Positions 1 through 6,657 of a stretch of 23,131 bases of DNA are shown here, one piece after another (positions within the stretch are counted from its first letter, which is position 1; the number at the start of each line of letters is the position of its first letter). The notes beneath the pieces are model-generated. The model did no database searches, had not been told where the DNA came from, and was given only the letters and a program-made list of their open reading frames with translations. The stretch spans positions 1-23,131 of the forward strand of contig JBJXHB010000021.1 of the NCBI GenBank assembly GCA_046160725.1. The letters run 5' to 3'. The position numbers and the translations under genes are program-made. The stretch comes from JBJXHB01 sp046160725 (lineage in GTDB: Bacteria > Pseudomonadota > Gammaproteobacteria > Burkholderiales > Burkholderiaceae_C).

Positions 1-912
1 CTGGCCGTGCTGGCCTGTGTCAGCCGTGGCTCGAAGATGGTGTTTCCCGGCGAGGGCTTCGAGCCGCGCGCCACGCTGGCGGCGGTGCAGGCGGAGGCCT
101 GCACGGCGCTGCACGGCGTGCCGACGATGTTCATCGCCGAGCTGGACCATCCGGACTTCGCCGGCTTCGACCTGTCCATGCTGCGCACCGGCATCATGGC
201 CGGCGCGCCCTGCCCGGTGGAGGTGATGAAGCGCGTGCAGCGCGACATGCACATGACCGAGGTCACCATCGCCTACGGCATGACCGAGACCTCGCCGGTG
301 TCCTTCCAGAGTGCCACCGACGACCCGGTGGACAAGCGCGTCGCCACCGTCGGCCGCGTGCTGCCGCACCTGGAGGTGAAGATCGTCGACGCCGAGGGCC
401 GCACCGTCCCCGTTGGCGAGAAGGGCGAACTGTGCACCCGCGGCTACTCGGTGATGCAGGGCTACTGGGACGAGCCCGGCCGCACCGCCGAGGCCATCCG
501 CGACGGATGGATGCACACCGGCGACCTGGCCACGATGGACGAGCAGGGCTACGCCAACATCGTCGGCCGGGTCAAGGACATGGTGATCCGCGGCGGCGAG
601 AACGTCTACCCGCGCGAGGTCGAGGAGTACCTGTTCCGCCATCCCAAGGTGGCCGCGGTGCAGGTGTTCGGCGTGCCGGACCCGAAGTACGGCGAGGAGC
701 TGGCGGCCTGGATCATCCTGCGCCCGGGCCAGCACGCCTCGGACGACGAGATCCGCGGCTGGTGCCGCGAGCAGATCGCGCACTACAAGGTGCCGCGCTA
801 CATCCGCTTCGTCGCCGAGTTGCCGGTCACCGTGACCGGCAAGCCGCAGAAGTTCGTGATGCGCGAGGCCATGGTGCGCGAGCTGGGGCTGACGCAGACC
901 CCGACGGCCTGA
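1..912 (+). CDS. Acyl-CoA synthetase (AMP-binding), 5'-truncated by window edge
   Basis: This is the C-terminal part (about 303 residues) of an ANL-superfamily acyl-CoA synthetase. The reading frame is open from base 1, so the N-terminal half lies outside the window. Visible core motifs are YGMTETSP (adenine/acyl site), GELCTRGYSVMQGYW, the hinge region DGWMHTGDLA followed by GRVKDMVIRGGENVYPREVEE, and a C-terminal VTGKPQK carrying the conserved catalytic lysine of the adenylation step. The family activates carboxylic acids with ATP and CoA. The sequence is closest in style to medium/long-chain fatty-acyl-CoA synthetases of about 550 residues. The exact substrate cannot be read. It points toward the hydroxycinnamate-type locus but is separated from it by the toxin-antitoxin islet, and it is a second CoA ligase in addition to the one at 3770-5656. 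Confidence 0.93.
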   Translation: MAVLACVSRGSKMVFPGEGFEPRATLAAVQAEACTALHGVPTMFIAELDHPDFAGFDLSMLRTGIMAGAPCPVEVMKRVQRDMHMTEVTIAYGMTETSPVSFQSATDDPVDKRVATVGRVLPHLEVKIVDAEGRTVPVGEKGELCTRGYSVMQGYWDEPGRTAEAIRDGWMHTGDLATMDEQGYANIVGRVKDMVIRGGENVYPREVEEYLFRHPKVAAVQVFGVPDPKYGEELAAWIILRPGQHASDDEIRGWCREQIAHYKVPRYIRFVAELPVTVTGKPQKFVMREAMVRELGLTQTPTA

Positions 913-997
913 TACGCCATTGCTTTCGCCTTTATCGATACGGGCGGTGGCCTTGGGCTCTTGGCGGGCGCTGGAATGCGCTGCTCGCCCGTCGGGA

Positions 998-1015
998 CTC
1001 GGCCGTCTGGCCGAG
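998..1015 (+). terminator. Possible rho-independent terminator after acyl-CoA synthetase
   Basis: A perfect 7-bp inverted repeat, CTCGGCC-GTCT-GGCCGAG, has a 4-nt loop and is followed by a T-rich run (CAACTTCTACTTTC). It lies 86 bp after the stop codon of the plus-strand synthetase. The U-tract is interrupted, so this is only a moderate terminator candidate. Confidence 0.4.
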
Positions 1016-1126
1016 CAACTTCTACTTTCAGCCCACCGGCTGCAGCGAAGCCGCTTCAGCCCAGCAACTCCACACATGCCGCTGCCCGGCGGGTTCGACG
1101 CCGCGATCAGCGATCTCGGCGCGCCG

Positions 1127-1561
1127 TCATCCGATCAATGGATTGCGGACAGCAAGCGCTGGAAACCGGGAGAAATCGCGGTCGGCCGACCACAACTCGG
1201 CCACGCCGTGCGAAAGGCAGATCGCGGCGATGCGCGCGTCGTGAATCGCCCCCCCGTGCGCCTTGGCCGCCAGCGCCAGCGGCTCAAGATGCTGCAAGTA
1301 GTCCTCGGCCTCGGCGATGAACGCGAGGTTGGCCAGCGTCTGCAAAGCGCGCAGTTGAGCGAAAGCCGTGCTGGCGGGCGTGGCGGTCTTGTAGATGCGG
1401 GGATGAGTGACGACGGCGAGGAACTCGTGCGCACACGGCCAGGGAATGGCCCATGCCCGAGCCCCGACGGCGAGCGACTCCAGAGTCAGGCGTGCACGGT
1501 CGTGGAAGGGCGAGTCCGCGCGGTGCGCATAGACCAGGATGTTGGTGTCAACCGCGATCAC
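1127..1561 (-). CDS. PIN-domain ribonuclease toxin (VapC family)
   Basis: This 144-residue PIN-domain protein is the likely toxin of a type II toxin-antitoxin pair, in a family whose members cleave specific RNAs. The acidic catalytic set is visible: Asp5 in AVDTNILVYAHR, Glu46 in the AHEFLAVV helix, Asp108 in IHDARIAA and Asp127 in WSADRDFSRFP. The longest open frame extends 28 codons upstream, but that stretch lies inside the antitoxin gene in another frame. I therefore chose the GTG at 1561, immediately before IAVDTN, which gives the usual PIN N-terminus. It overlaps the last 14 bases of the antitoxin gene, which is typical translational coupling. The length matches the family. The cellular RNA target cannot be inferred. 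Confidence 0.88.
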   Translation of the reverse strand: MIAVDTNILVYAHRADSPFHDRARLTLESLAVGARAWAIPWPCAHEFLAVVTHPRIYKTATPASTAFAQLRALQTLANLAFIAEAEDYLQHLEPLALAAKAHGGAIHDARIAAICLSHGVAELWSADRDFSRFPALAVRNPLIG

Positions 1562-1790
1562 GGTAGATCTCGTCGCGCATCTTCTCCCAGCCGGCACCCG
1601 CGAACTCCGGCGACAAGCCGTCACCCAGGAAAGGTTGCAGGGCAAAGGGCGCGGCAGGCTTGCGCCTGCGCGCCCGCAGCGCCAGGCGCAGACCCTCTTC
1701 GATCAGCGCCTTGAGCGTGGAGTTTTCGCGCCGCGCAACAGCTTTGCTACGCTCCAGAAGGTCGTCCGGCAGTTCGATGGTCGTCTTCAT
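1548..1790 (-). CDS. Ribbon-helix-helix antitoxin (VapB type)
   Basis: This 80-residue protein starts MKTTIELPDDLLERSKAVA, a classic ribbon-helix-helix DNA-binding N-terminus: a short beta strand followed by a helix that leads into NSTLKALIEEGLRLAL. The basic linker RARRRKPA and the acidic/aromatic C-terminus (AGWEKMRDEIYRDRG) would bind and neutralise the PIN toxin encoded next. The open frame runs back to 2009, but the homologous part begins at the ATG at 1790, which abuts a palindrome (1789-1805). Antitoxins of this class usually repress their own operon by binding such palindromes. The gene order, antitoxin then overlapping toxin, is canonical. The family assignment is firm; the specific subfamily is not. 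Confidence 0.87.
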   Translation of the reverse strand: MKTTIELPDDLLERSKAVARRENSTLKALIEEGLRLALRARRRKPAAPFALQPFLGDGLSPEFAGAGWEKMRDEIYRDRG

Positions 1791-1805
1791 ATGGGTCACC
1801 CATAT
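1789..1805 (-). promoter_or_regulatory. Candidate toxin-antitoxin operator palindrome
   Basis: ATATGGGTCACCCATAT is a perfect 17-bp palindrome around a single central base. It overlaps the start codon region of the antitoxin gene. Its position and symmetry fit autoregulatory binding by the ribbon-helix-helix antitoxin. Binding is inferred. Confidence 0.5.
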
Positions 1806-2228
1806 TCTTGATACGGGTTGCATGGTAACTGGGTCGCGGTGGCCGATCAAGCCGCTTCCAGGCCCGCCCGAGCGTAGGTCACTGCTTCGTCCAGTATTCG
1901 CCCTCGTCGAGCAGTGCATGCAGCCACGCCCTGCAACCGCCTTGCGGAAGCTGTCCAGACGCATCACATCGCCGGGCGCAGCATGGTGGCTGGACGAGCC
2001 CTGCAGCACTCACAGAGCTTGCAAGGCCTGGCGGCGCGCTTGCAGAACGATCCACAGGGATTGAACCCCGCCCCCGCACATCCTGGTCGCCGAAGACCAT
2101 GCCGCACTGCGTGCGCAGATCGTCGCCGTGCTGACAGGTGCCGGCGCAGGAGGCCGAGCGGGTGCGGTACCGGCTGTCGGTGTTGAGGGCGGAGCGACTC
2201 AGGCGCTGAGCGTGGCGGGCGCGGCCCC
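1806..2228. other. Intergenic stretch with no supportable gene
   Basis: This is about 420 bp between the antitoxin gene and the MarR gene, visibly less GC-biased than its neighbours. Short open frames exist on both strands but none shows a recognisable domain or a good start. On the plus strand, 2136-2210 encodes a charged, coiled-coil-like fragment (QEAERVRYRLSVLRAERLRR then stop). A similar helical fragment in a different frame lies just upstream (VAEDHAALRAQIVAVL, about 2088-2135). Together they could be a decayed coding remnant, for example of a transposase N-terminus, but this is not demonstrable here. Confidence 0.4.
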
Positions 2229-2750
2229 TCACCCCGCCAGCTTGCCCAACAGCTCGACCAGCATCGCGTGCTCGGCCCGGGTCAGGCGGGCCTGCAGGTC
2301 CTGCTCCATCGGCCCGGCGGCGTCGGCTGCGCGGGTGGCCAGGCGGCGGCCCTTGTCCGTCAGCACCAGGTGCTGCGACCGTCCGTCGGCGGGGTTGCGC
2401 TCGCGGCGCAGCAGGCCGCGGCCGGCCATGCCGTCCACCAGCAGCGACAGCTTGGGCGCCGTCAGCGACAGCGTCCGCAGCAGCCGCTTGGGTGTCACCG
2501 GCGGGTTGGCCAGCAGCAGCATCAGCAGCGAGAACTCGGTCTTGCGCAGCTGCAGCGGGCCGCCGATGTGGTGCTCGTAGGCCTGCAGTGCATGCACGTT
2601 GGCCCGCGCCAGATGAAAGCCGACGATGTCGGCCAGCGCGCCCATGGACAGCGGCAGGTGCGGCTGCACGCTTGCCGGTTGCGGCACTGCGGCAGTCTGG
2701 CGACCATGCCGTGGGCGCTGCCCAGTGGCCGCAGCGTCGCTGGCGCCCAT
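2229..2750 (-). CDS. MarR-family transcriptional regulator
   Basis: This is a 173-residue winged helix-turn-helix regulator. The core has the MarR layout: an N-terminal dimerisation helix (GALADIVGFHLARANVHALQAYE), the HTH segment around LLMLLLANPPVTPKRLLRTLSLTAPKL with recognition helix and SLLVDGMAGRGLL, the wing RRERNPADGRSQHLVLTDKGRRLA, and a C-terminal dimerisation helix. I chose the ATG at 2750, 17 bases after the upstream receptor gene. An internal ATG at 2645 would give 138 residues and is possible. MarR proteins commonly sense aromatic acids or their CoA thioesters and derepress catabolic genes. As the last gene of a run with crotonase, feruloyl-CoA synthase and receptor, it is the likely local regulator. 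Its probable operator lies in the 6493-6611 region (inference). Confidence 0.88.
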   Translation of the reverse strand: MGASDAAATGQRPRHGRQTAAVPQPASVQPHLPLSMGALADIVGFHLARANVHALQAYEHHIGGPLQLRKTEFSLLMLLLANPPVTPKRLLRTLSLTAPKLSLLVDGMAGRGLLRRERNPADGRSQHLVLTDKGRRLATRAADAAGPMEQDLQARLTRAEHAMLVELLGKLAG

Positions 2751-2767
2751 TGCGAGTTGCTGCCTTG

Positions 2768-3760
2768 TCAGCTCTCGGCGGTAAAGCCGATGCGCTTGAC
2801 CAGCGGGCCCCAGCGGTCGGTCTCGGCCTGCTGGCTGGCGGCCTGGGCCTCGGGCGTGGAGCCGCGCGCGATCAGGCCGATGGCGGCCAGGCCCTCGACC
2901 ATGGCGGGCTCGCGCAGCGCGGCCTGGATCGCGGCGCTGGCAGCGGCCACGACGGATGCCGGTGTGCGCGCCGGTGCATAGAACCCGAACCACTCCTCGG
3001 TGGTGAGCTCCGGGAAGCCCTGCTCGGCGAAGGTCGCCACGTCCGCAGAGAACGGCGAGCGCGCCGGGCCGGATGTCGCCAGCAGACGCAGCTTGCCGGC
3101 GCGGTGGTTCTGCAGGAAGTCGCCGCTGGGCGTGCACATGGCGGCGATCTGGCCGCCGACCACGTCGGTCACGCCCGGCACCGAGCCGCGGTAGGGCACG
3201 TGCTTGAGATCGACGTTCGAGCTCAGGCCCAGCAACGCACCCAGGAAGTGCGGCGTCGAGCCGGCACCGGGCGAGCCATAGTTGGCCTGCCCCGGGTTGG
3301 CCTTGGCCCAGGCCAGGAAGTCCTTCAGGCCCTTGACGCTGGCGGGCACCATCGGCCCGACCGCAAAGCCATGGTGCATGACGGCGCTGATGGACACCGG
3401 CATGAAGTCCTTGACCGGGTCGTAGCCCAGCTTCTTGAAGATGTGCGGGTAGATGGCCAGGGCGGAGAAAGGCGTCATCGCCAGCGTGGCGCCGTCCGGC
3501 GCCGCGGTGCGCAGCGCCTCAAGGGCCAGCCGGCCGCCGGCACCCGGCTTGTTCTCGACCACGCCAGCCTGGCGCGCGTACGCGGTGCCAGCCAGCTTCT
3601 CGGCCACGCGGCGTGCCGCGACGTCGCCTGCGCTGCCAGCCGGAAAGCCGTAGAAGATGCGGACCTGATCCAGCGCCTGGGCCTGGGCACTGCGGCCCGG
3701 CAGTGCCAGCGCTCCAGCGGCCAGCAGACCCTGATGAAGAAACTGTCGACGTGCATGCAT
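2768..3760 (-). CDS. Bug/TctC-family periplasmic solute receptor
   Basis: This 330-residue secreted receptor belongs to the tripartite tricarboxylate (TctC/Bug) family, which is strongly expanded in Burkholderiales. The N-terminus (MHARRQFLHQGLLAAGALAL, then cleavage near AQAQA) is a signal peptide with a Tat-like RRQFL. Family hallmarks follow: IFYGFPAGSAGD, VVENKPGAGGRLA, AAPDGATLAMTP, the NYGSPGAGSTPHF loop, KHVPYRGSVPGVTDVVGGQI, and a C-terminal helix ending near RWGPLVKRIGF. No TctA/TctB membrane partners are in the window, so it is an orphan receptor. It may deliver ligand to a distant permease or act in sensing. Its position 9 bases after feruloyl-CoA synthase suggests an aromatic acid as ligand, which is inference. 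Confidence 0.93.
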   Translation of the reverse strand: MHARRQFLHQGLLAAGALALPGRSAQAQALDQVRIFYGFPAGSAGDVAARRVAEKLAGTAYARQAGVVENKPGAGGRLALEALRTAAPDGATLAMTPFSALAIYPHIFKKLGYDPVKDFMPVSISAVMHHGFAVGPMVPASVKGLKDFLAWAKANPGQANYGSPGAGSTPHFLGALLGLSSNVDLKHVPYRGSVPGVTDVVGGQIAAMCTPSGDFLQNHRAGKLRLLATSGPARSPFSADVATFAEQGFPELTTEEWFGFYAPARTPASVVAAASAAIQAALREPAMVEGLAAIGLIARGSTPEAQAASQQAETDRWGPLVKRIGFTAES

Positions 3761-3769
3761 GATGGGCTT

Positions 3770-5656
3770 TCAGGATGGGAAGGTGGAGGTGGGCGCTGTC
3801 CGCGCCGGGTCGGGCAGGATCAGGTAGGGGTCGGCCTCGCGCCCGGCGTACATGGCCTCGACCAGTGCGGCGCGCTGGGCCAGCACGGCGCGCTGGTTGA
3901 TGGAGCCCTTGTCGGTAACCTCGCTGCGGTCGATCGACGGCGGCTCGGCCATCACGTGCAGCCGGGCGACGCGGCTGGCGCTGCCGGTGGCCTCGCGCCA
4001 CAGGCGGTCGGCCAGGGCCTGGAAGAAGGCCCGGACCTGCGGATGATGCAGCACCTCGGGCAGCGGCGCATCCGGCGGCAGGCCGGCCAGGCGGCGGCAT
4101 TCATCCGGGCGCGGCACCAGCAGGGCGCCGACCTCGCCGCGGTTGATGCCGGTGATCACCGCATCCTGCACGCAGGGGTCGCCGGCGGCCACGATGCGCG
4201 CGCGCAGCGGGCCGACGCTGACGAAGGTGCCGCTGGACAACTTGAAGTCCTCGGCCGTGCGGCCGTCGAACAGCAGGCCGCGCTGCGGCCGCAGTGGGTC
4301 GACCCAGCGCACGGCGTCGCCGGTGCGGTAGTAGCCCTCCTCGTCGAAGGCCTCGGCCGTCTGCTGCGGCGCGCGCCAGTAGCCGGGCATGACGTTCGGG
4401 CCGCGAAAGCGGACCTCGACCTTGTCGTCCACCGGCACGAGCTTGACCTCCACGCCCGGCACCGGCAGGCCGATGTGGCCGGCGGCGACGCCGGTGCCGA
4501 CTGCAAAAGTGCAGCTCGGCGCGGTCTCGGTCATGCCCAGGCCGGTGATGATGCGCACGCGCTCGCCGACGGCGGCCTCGGCATGCGCGTGCAGCTTGTC
4601 CCACACCGGCTGGCTGAGCGCGGCGCCGGCGAACATCATGGCCCGGCAGCGCCTGAAGAGCGTGTCGCGCAGGACAGCGTCGGCATCCATCGCGGTGGCG
4701 ATCTCCTCCAGGCCCTTGGGCACGTTGAAGTAGATCGTGGGCGAGATCTCGCGCAGGTTGCGCAGCGTCTCGGCCATGCCGGCCGGGGTGGGCTTGCCGT
4801 CGTCGATGTACAGCGTGCCGCCGTTGTACAGCACGATGCCGACGTTGTGGCTGCCGCCGAAGACATGGTTCCACGGCAGCCAGTCGACCAGCACCGGCGG
4901 CTCGGTGCCCAGGAAGCCCAGGCACTGGCGGATCATCTGCAGGTTGGCGCACCACATGCGGTGCGTGGTGATGACGCCCTTGGGCGCCTTGGTGGAGCCT
5001 GAGGTGAACAGCAGCTTGGCGATGCTGTCCGGGCCGACCGCCGCATGCGCGGCCGCCAGCGCCGGCCCGGGCACGTTGGCCAGCAACTGGCTGAAGGACA
5101 GCGTCGCGCGGCCGTCCACCGCGCCGGCGGCCAGCACCACCGGCAGGTCCGCCGGCACCACGGCCTGGACGGCCCGGGCGTAGGACGCGTCGCTGGCGAA
5201 CACCACGCTCGGCGTCACGGTGTCCAGGATGTGGCGCAGCTTGCCGTAGTCCTGCGACACCAGCGAATAGGCGGTGGACACCGGCACGTACGGCACGCCG
5301 GCCCACAGCGCGCCCAGCGCCAGGGTCAGGTGCTCGATGTCGTTGCCGGACAGGATGGCCAGCGGCCGGTCCACGCTGGCGCCCAGGTCCAGCAGGGCCT
5401 GGCCGACACGCTGCGCGCGGTCGCGCATCTGGGCATAGGTGACGTGGCGCCAGGCGCCGTCGGGCCCGCGGCGGGCAACAAGGCTGCGGTCGGGCGCCGC
5501 GTCCGCCCATTGGTCCAGGCAGTCGGTGATGCGCGCCGGATGCCAGCGCAGCGGCTCTGTCGAGCGCAGGCGGGTGATGCCATCCGGGCCGGCCTCGACG
5601 ACGGACTCGACGCAGCCGCCGACCTGCGCGTCCCGGTAGCGGGCGGAAACGCTCAT
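3770..5656 (-). CDS. fcs: Feruloyl-CoA synthase-like hydroxycinnamate-CoA ligase
   Basis: This 628-residue ANL-superfamily ligase is predicted to convert ferulate or related hydroxycinnamates to CoA thioesters using ATP. The P-loop LLFTSGSTKAPKGV spans about residues 215-228. Further motifs are WLPWNHVFGGSHN (259-271), GLGMTETAP (372-380) and GYYRTGD (441-447). The segment FDGRTAEDFKLSSGTFVSVG (463-482) and the terminal SEVTDKGSINQRAVL with Lys583 are characteristic of the feruloyl-CoA synthase subgroup, as opposed to ordinary fatty-acyl synthetases. The length is typical of that subgroup. The open frame extends to 6184, but the ATG at 5656 starts within the stop codon of the upstream crotonase gene (ATGA), so the two are translationally coupled. 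Its exact hydroxycinnamate preference is unknown. Confidence 0.9.
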   Translation of the reverse strand: MSVSARYRDAQVGGCVESVVEAGPDGITRLRSTEPLRWHPARITDCLDQWADAAPDRSLVARRGPDGAWRHVTYAQMRDRAQRVGQALLDLGASVDRPLAILSGNDIEHLTLALGALWAGVPYVPVSTAYSLVSQDYGKLRHILDTVTPSVVFASDASYARAVQAVVPADLPVVLAAGAVDGRATLSFSQLLANVPGPALAAAHAAVGPDSIAKLLFTSGSTKAPKGVITTHRMWCANLQMIRQCLGFLGTEPPVLVDWLPWNHVFGGSHNVGIVLYNGGTLYIDDGKPTPAGMAETLRNLREISPTIYFNVPKGLEEIATAMDADAVLRDTLFRRCRAMMFAGAALSQPVWDKLHAHAEAAVGERVRIITGLGMTETAPSCTFAVGTGVAAGHIGLPVPGVEVKLVPVDDKVEVRFRGPNVMPGYWRAPQQTAEAFDEEGYYRTGDAVRWVDPLRPQRGLLFDGRTAEDFKLSSGTFVSVGPLRARIVAAGDPCVQDAVITGINRGEVGALLVPRPDECRRLAGLPPDAPLPEVLHHPQVRAFFQALADRLWREATGSASRVARLHVMAEPPSIDRSEVTDKGSINQRAVLAQRAALVEAMYAGREADPYLILPDPARTAPTSTFPS

Positions 5657-6465
5657 GGTGTCTTGACCACCTTGCCCGCGCGCCCCTCCAGGAACGCCCG
5701 CAGCCGGCTCTGCGCCTCCGGCGTGCTCTCGGCCACCGCGGCCATCAGGCTCTCGGTGAACAGGCCCTCGCTCTGGGACTGGTCGGCGATGCGCGGCAGC
5801 GCATGCATCACCGCGAAGTTGCTCATCGGCGCGTTCTGCGCGATGCGCCCGGCCAGTGCCAGCGCCCGCGCGACGGCCTGCCCCTCGTCGACCACATACT
5901 GCGTCAGGCCGACGGCCAGGCCCTCGTCCGCGTCGTAGACCCGGCCGGTCATCATCAGGTCGGTCATGCGGGCCACGCCGATCAGCCGCGGGCTGCGCGC
6001 CGACCCGCCGCCGCCGACGACGATGCCGCGCTGGCCCTCCGGCAGGCCGTAGTAGGCGCTGCGGTCGGCCACCCGGATGTGGCACGAGGTGGCCAGTTCC
6101 AGGCCGCCGCCGACCACCGCGCCGTGCAGCGCCGCCACCACCGGCACGGGGCCGAACTGGATGGCGTCGAAAGCCGCGTGCCACATGCGCGAATGCAGCA
6201 CGCCGCTGTGGATGTCGCGCTCGACCAGTTCCGACAGGTCCAGTCCGGCGCAGAAGTGGCTGCCCTCGCCGCTGATGACCGCGGCGCGGATGCCCGCCGG
6301 CAGGTTGACGAAGACCGTATGCAGCTGCCGGATCAGCGGGTCGCTGAGCGCATTGCGCTTGGCTGGGCGGTTCAGCCGCACATGCACGACCGTGCCGTCG
6401 GAGCTGACCTGCAGCAGGTCCAGGGTGGCCAGCAGGCCGGAAGCAGGGGCGAAGGGTTCGGACAT
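5653..6465 (-). CDS. Crotonase / enoyl-CoA hydratase family protein
   Basis: From the ATG at 6465 this is a 270-residue crotonase-fold protein. The CoA-binding/oxyanion segments are HFCAGLDLSEL (about 70-80) and AALHGAVVGGGLELATSC (111-128). Glu123 (GGGLELA) and Glu143 (GLPEGQRGI) occupy the positions of the two catalytic glutamates of classical enoyl-CoA hydratase. It would hydrate an enoyl-CoA such as a hydroxycinnamoyl-CoA. The sequence does not look like the well-known hydroxycinnamoyl-CoA hydratase-lyase (Ech/HCHL), which as I recall has serine at the first position. An upstream ATG at 6501 would add 12 residues (MKLNSHPLPSPP) but lies inside the operator-like palindrome, so I prefer 6465. 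It is the first gene of the minus-strand run and overlaps the next by 4 bases. Confidence 0.88.
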   Translation of the reverse strand: MSEPFAPASGLLATLDLLQVSSDGTVVHVRLNRPAKRNALSDPLIRQLHTVFVNLPAGIRAAVISGEGSHFCAGLDLSELVERDIHSGVLHSRMWHAAFDAIQFGPVPVVAALHGAVVGGGLELATSCHIRVADRSAYYGLPEGQRGIVVGGGGSARSPRLIGVARMTDLMMTGRVYDADEGLAVGLTQYVVDEGQAVARALALAGRIAQNAPMSNFAVMHALPRIADQSQSEGLFTESLMAAVAESTPEAQSRLRAFLEGRAGKVVKTP

Positions 6466-6488
6466 CGGCGGGCTCGGAAGAGGATGCG

Positions 6489-6511
6489 AATTTAGTTTCA
6501 TCTAGAAACTA
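6489..6511. promoter_or_regulatory. 19-bp palindromic operator candidate with possible -10 box
   Basis: TAGTTTC-ATCTA-GAAACTA (6493-6511) is a perfect inverted repeat with 7-bp arms. It lies between the divergent crotonase and amidohydrolase genes. On the minus strand a -10-like TAAATT (6489-6494) abuts it, so a bound dimer would block transcription of the crotonase operon. The size and symmetry suit a MarR-family dimer such as the one encoded at 2229-2750. The pairing of regulator with site is inferred. Confidence 0.55.
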
Positions 6512-6579
6512 TGAGATGGGGACTAACCCTTGCCATGGAGACCCTCGATACGACAAGATGACCCGTGACCCTCGACCGA

Positions 6580-6611
6580 TTGCCAAGCATTTGGTTTCTA
6601 TGCAGAATCAA
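6580..6611 (+). promoter_or_regulatory. Candidate promoter and second imperfect operator for amidohydrolase gene
   Basis: A -35-like TTGCCA (6580-6585), a 17-base spacer and a -10-like CAGAAT (6603-6608) form a plausible sigma-70 promoter about 45 bases before the amidohydrolase start. An imperfect dyad with ATTTG/CAAAT outer arms (6589-6613) covers the spacer and -10. It contains TGGTTTC, one mismatch from the left arm of the perfect palindrome about 100 bp away. This would allow coordinated repression of both directions. Confidence 0.4.
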
Positions 6612-6657
6612 ATCACCGCCCTGACGCCGCCGCGCATGGGCATCGCCCGGGATACCC

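Noticed and set aside
2492..5002. 836-codon open frame on the plus strand
   Set aside because: It is antisense to marR, the Bug receptor and feruloyl-CoA synthase. It has no recognisable domain and its composition is repetitive.
5653..6501. Longer crotonase starting at 6501
   Set aside because: The extra 12 residues do not look like family sequence, there is no ribosome-binding site, and the start lies inside the palindrome beside a -10-like box. The ATG at 6465 is preferred.
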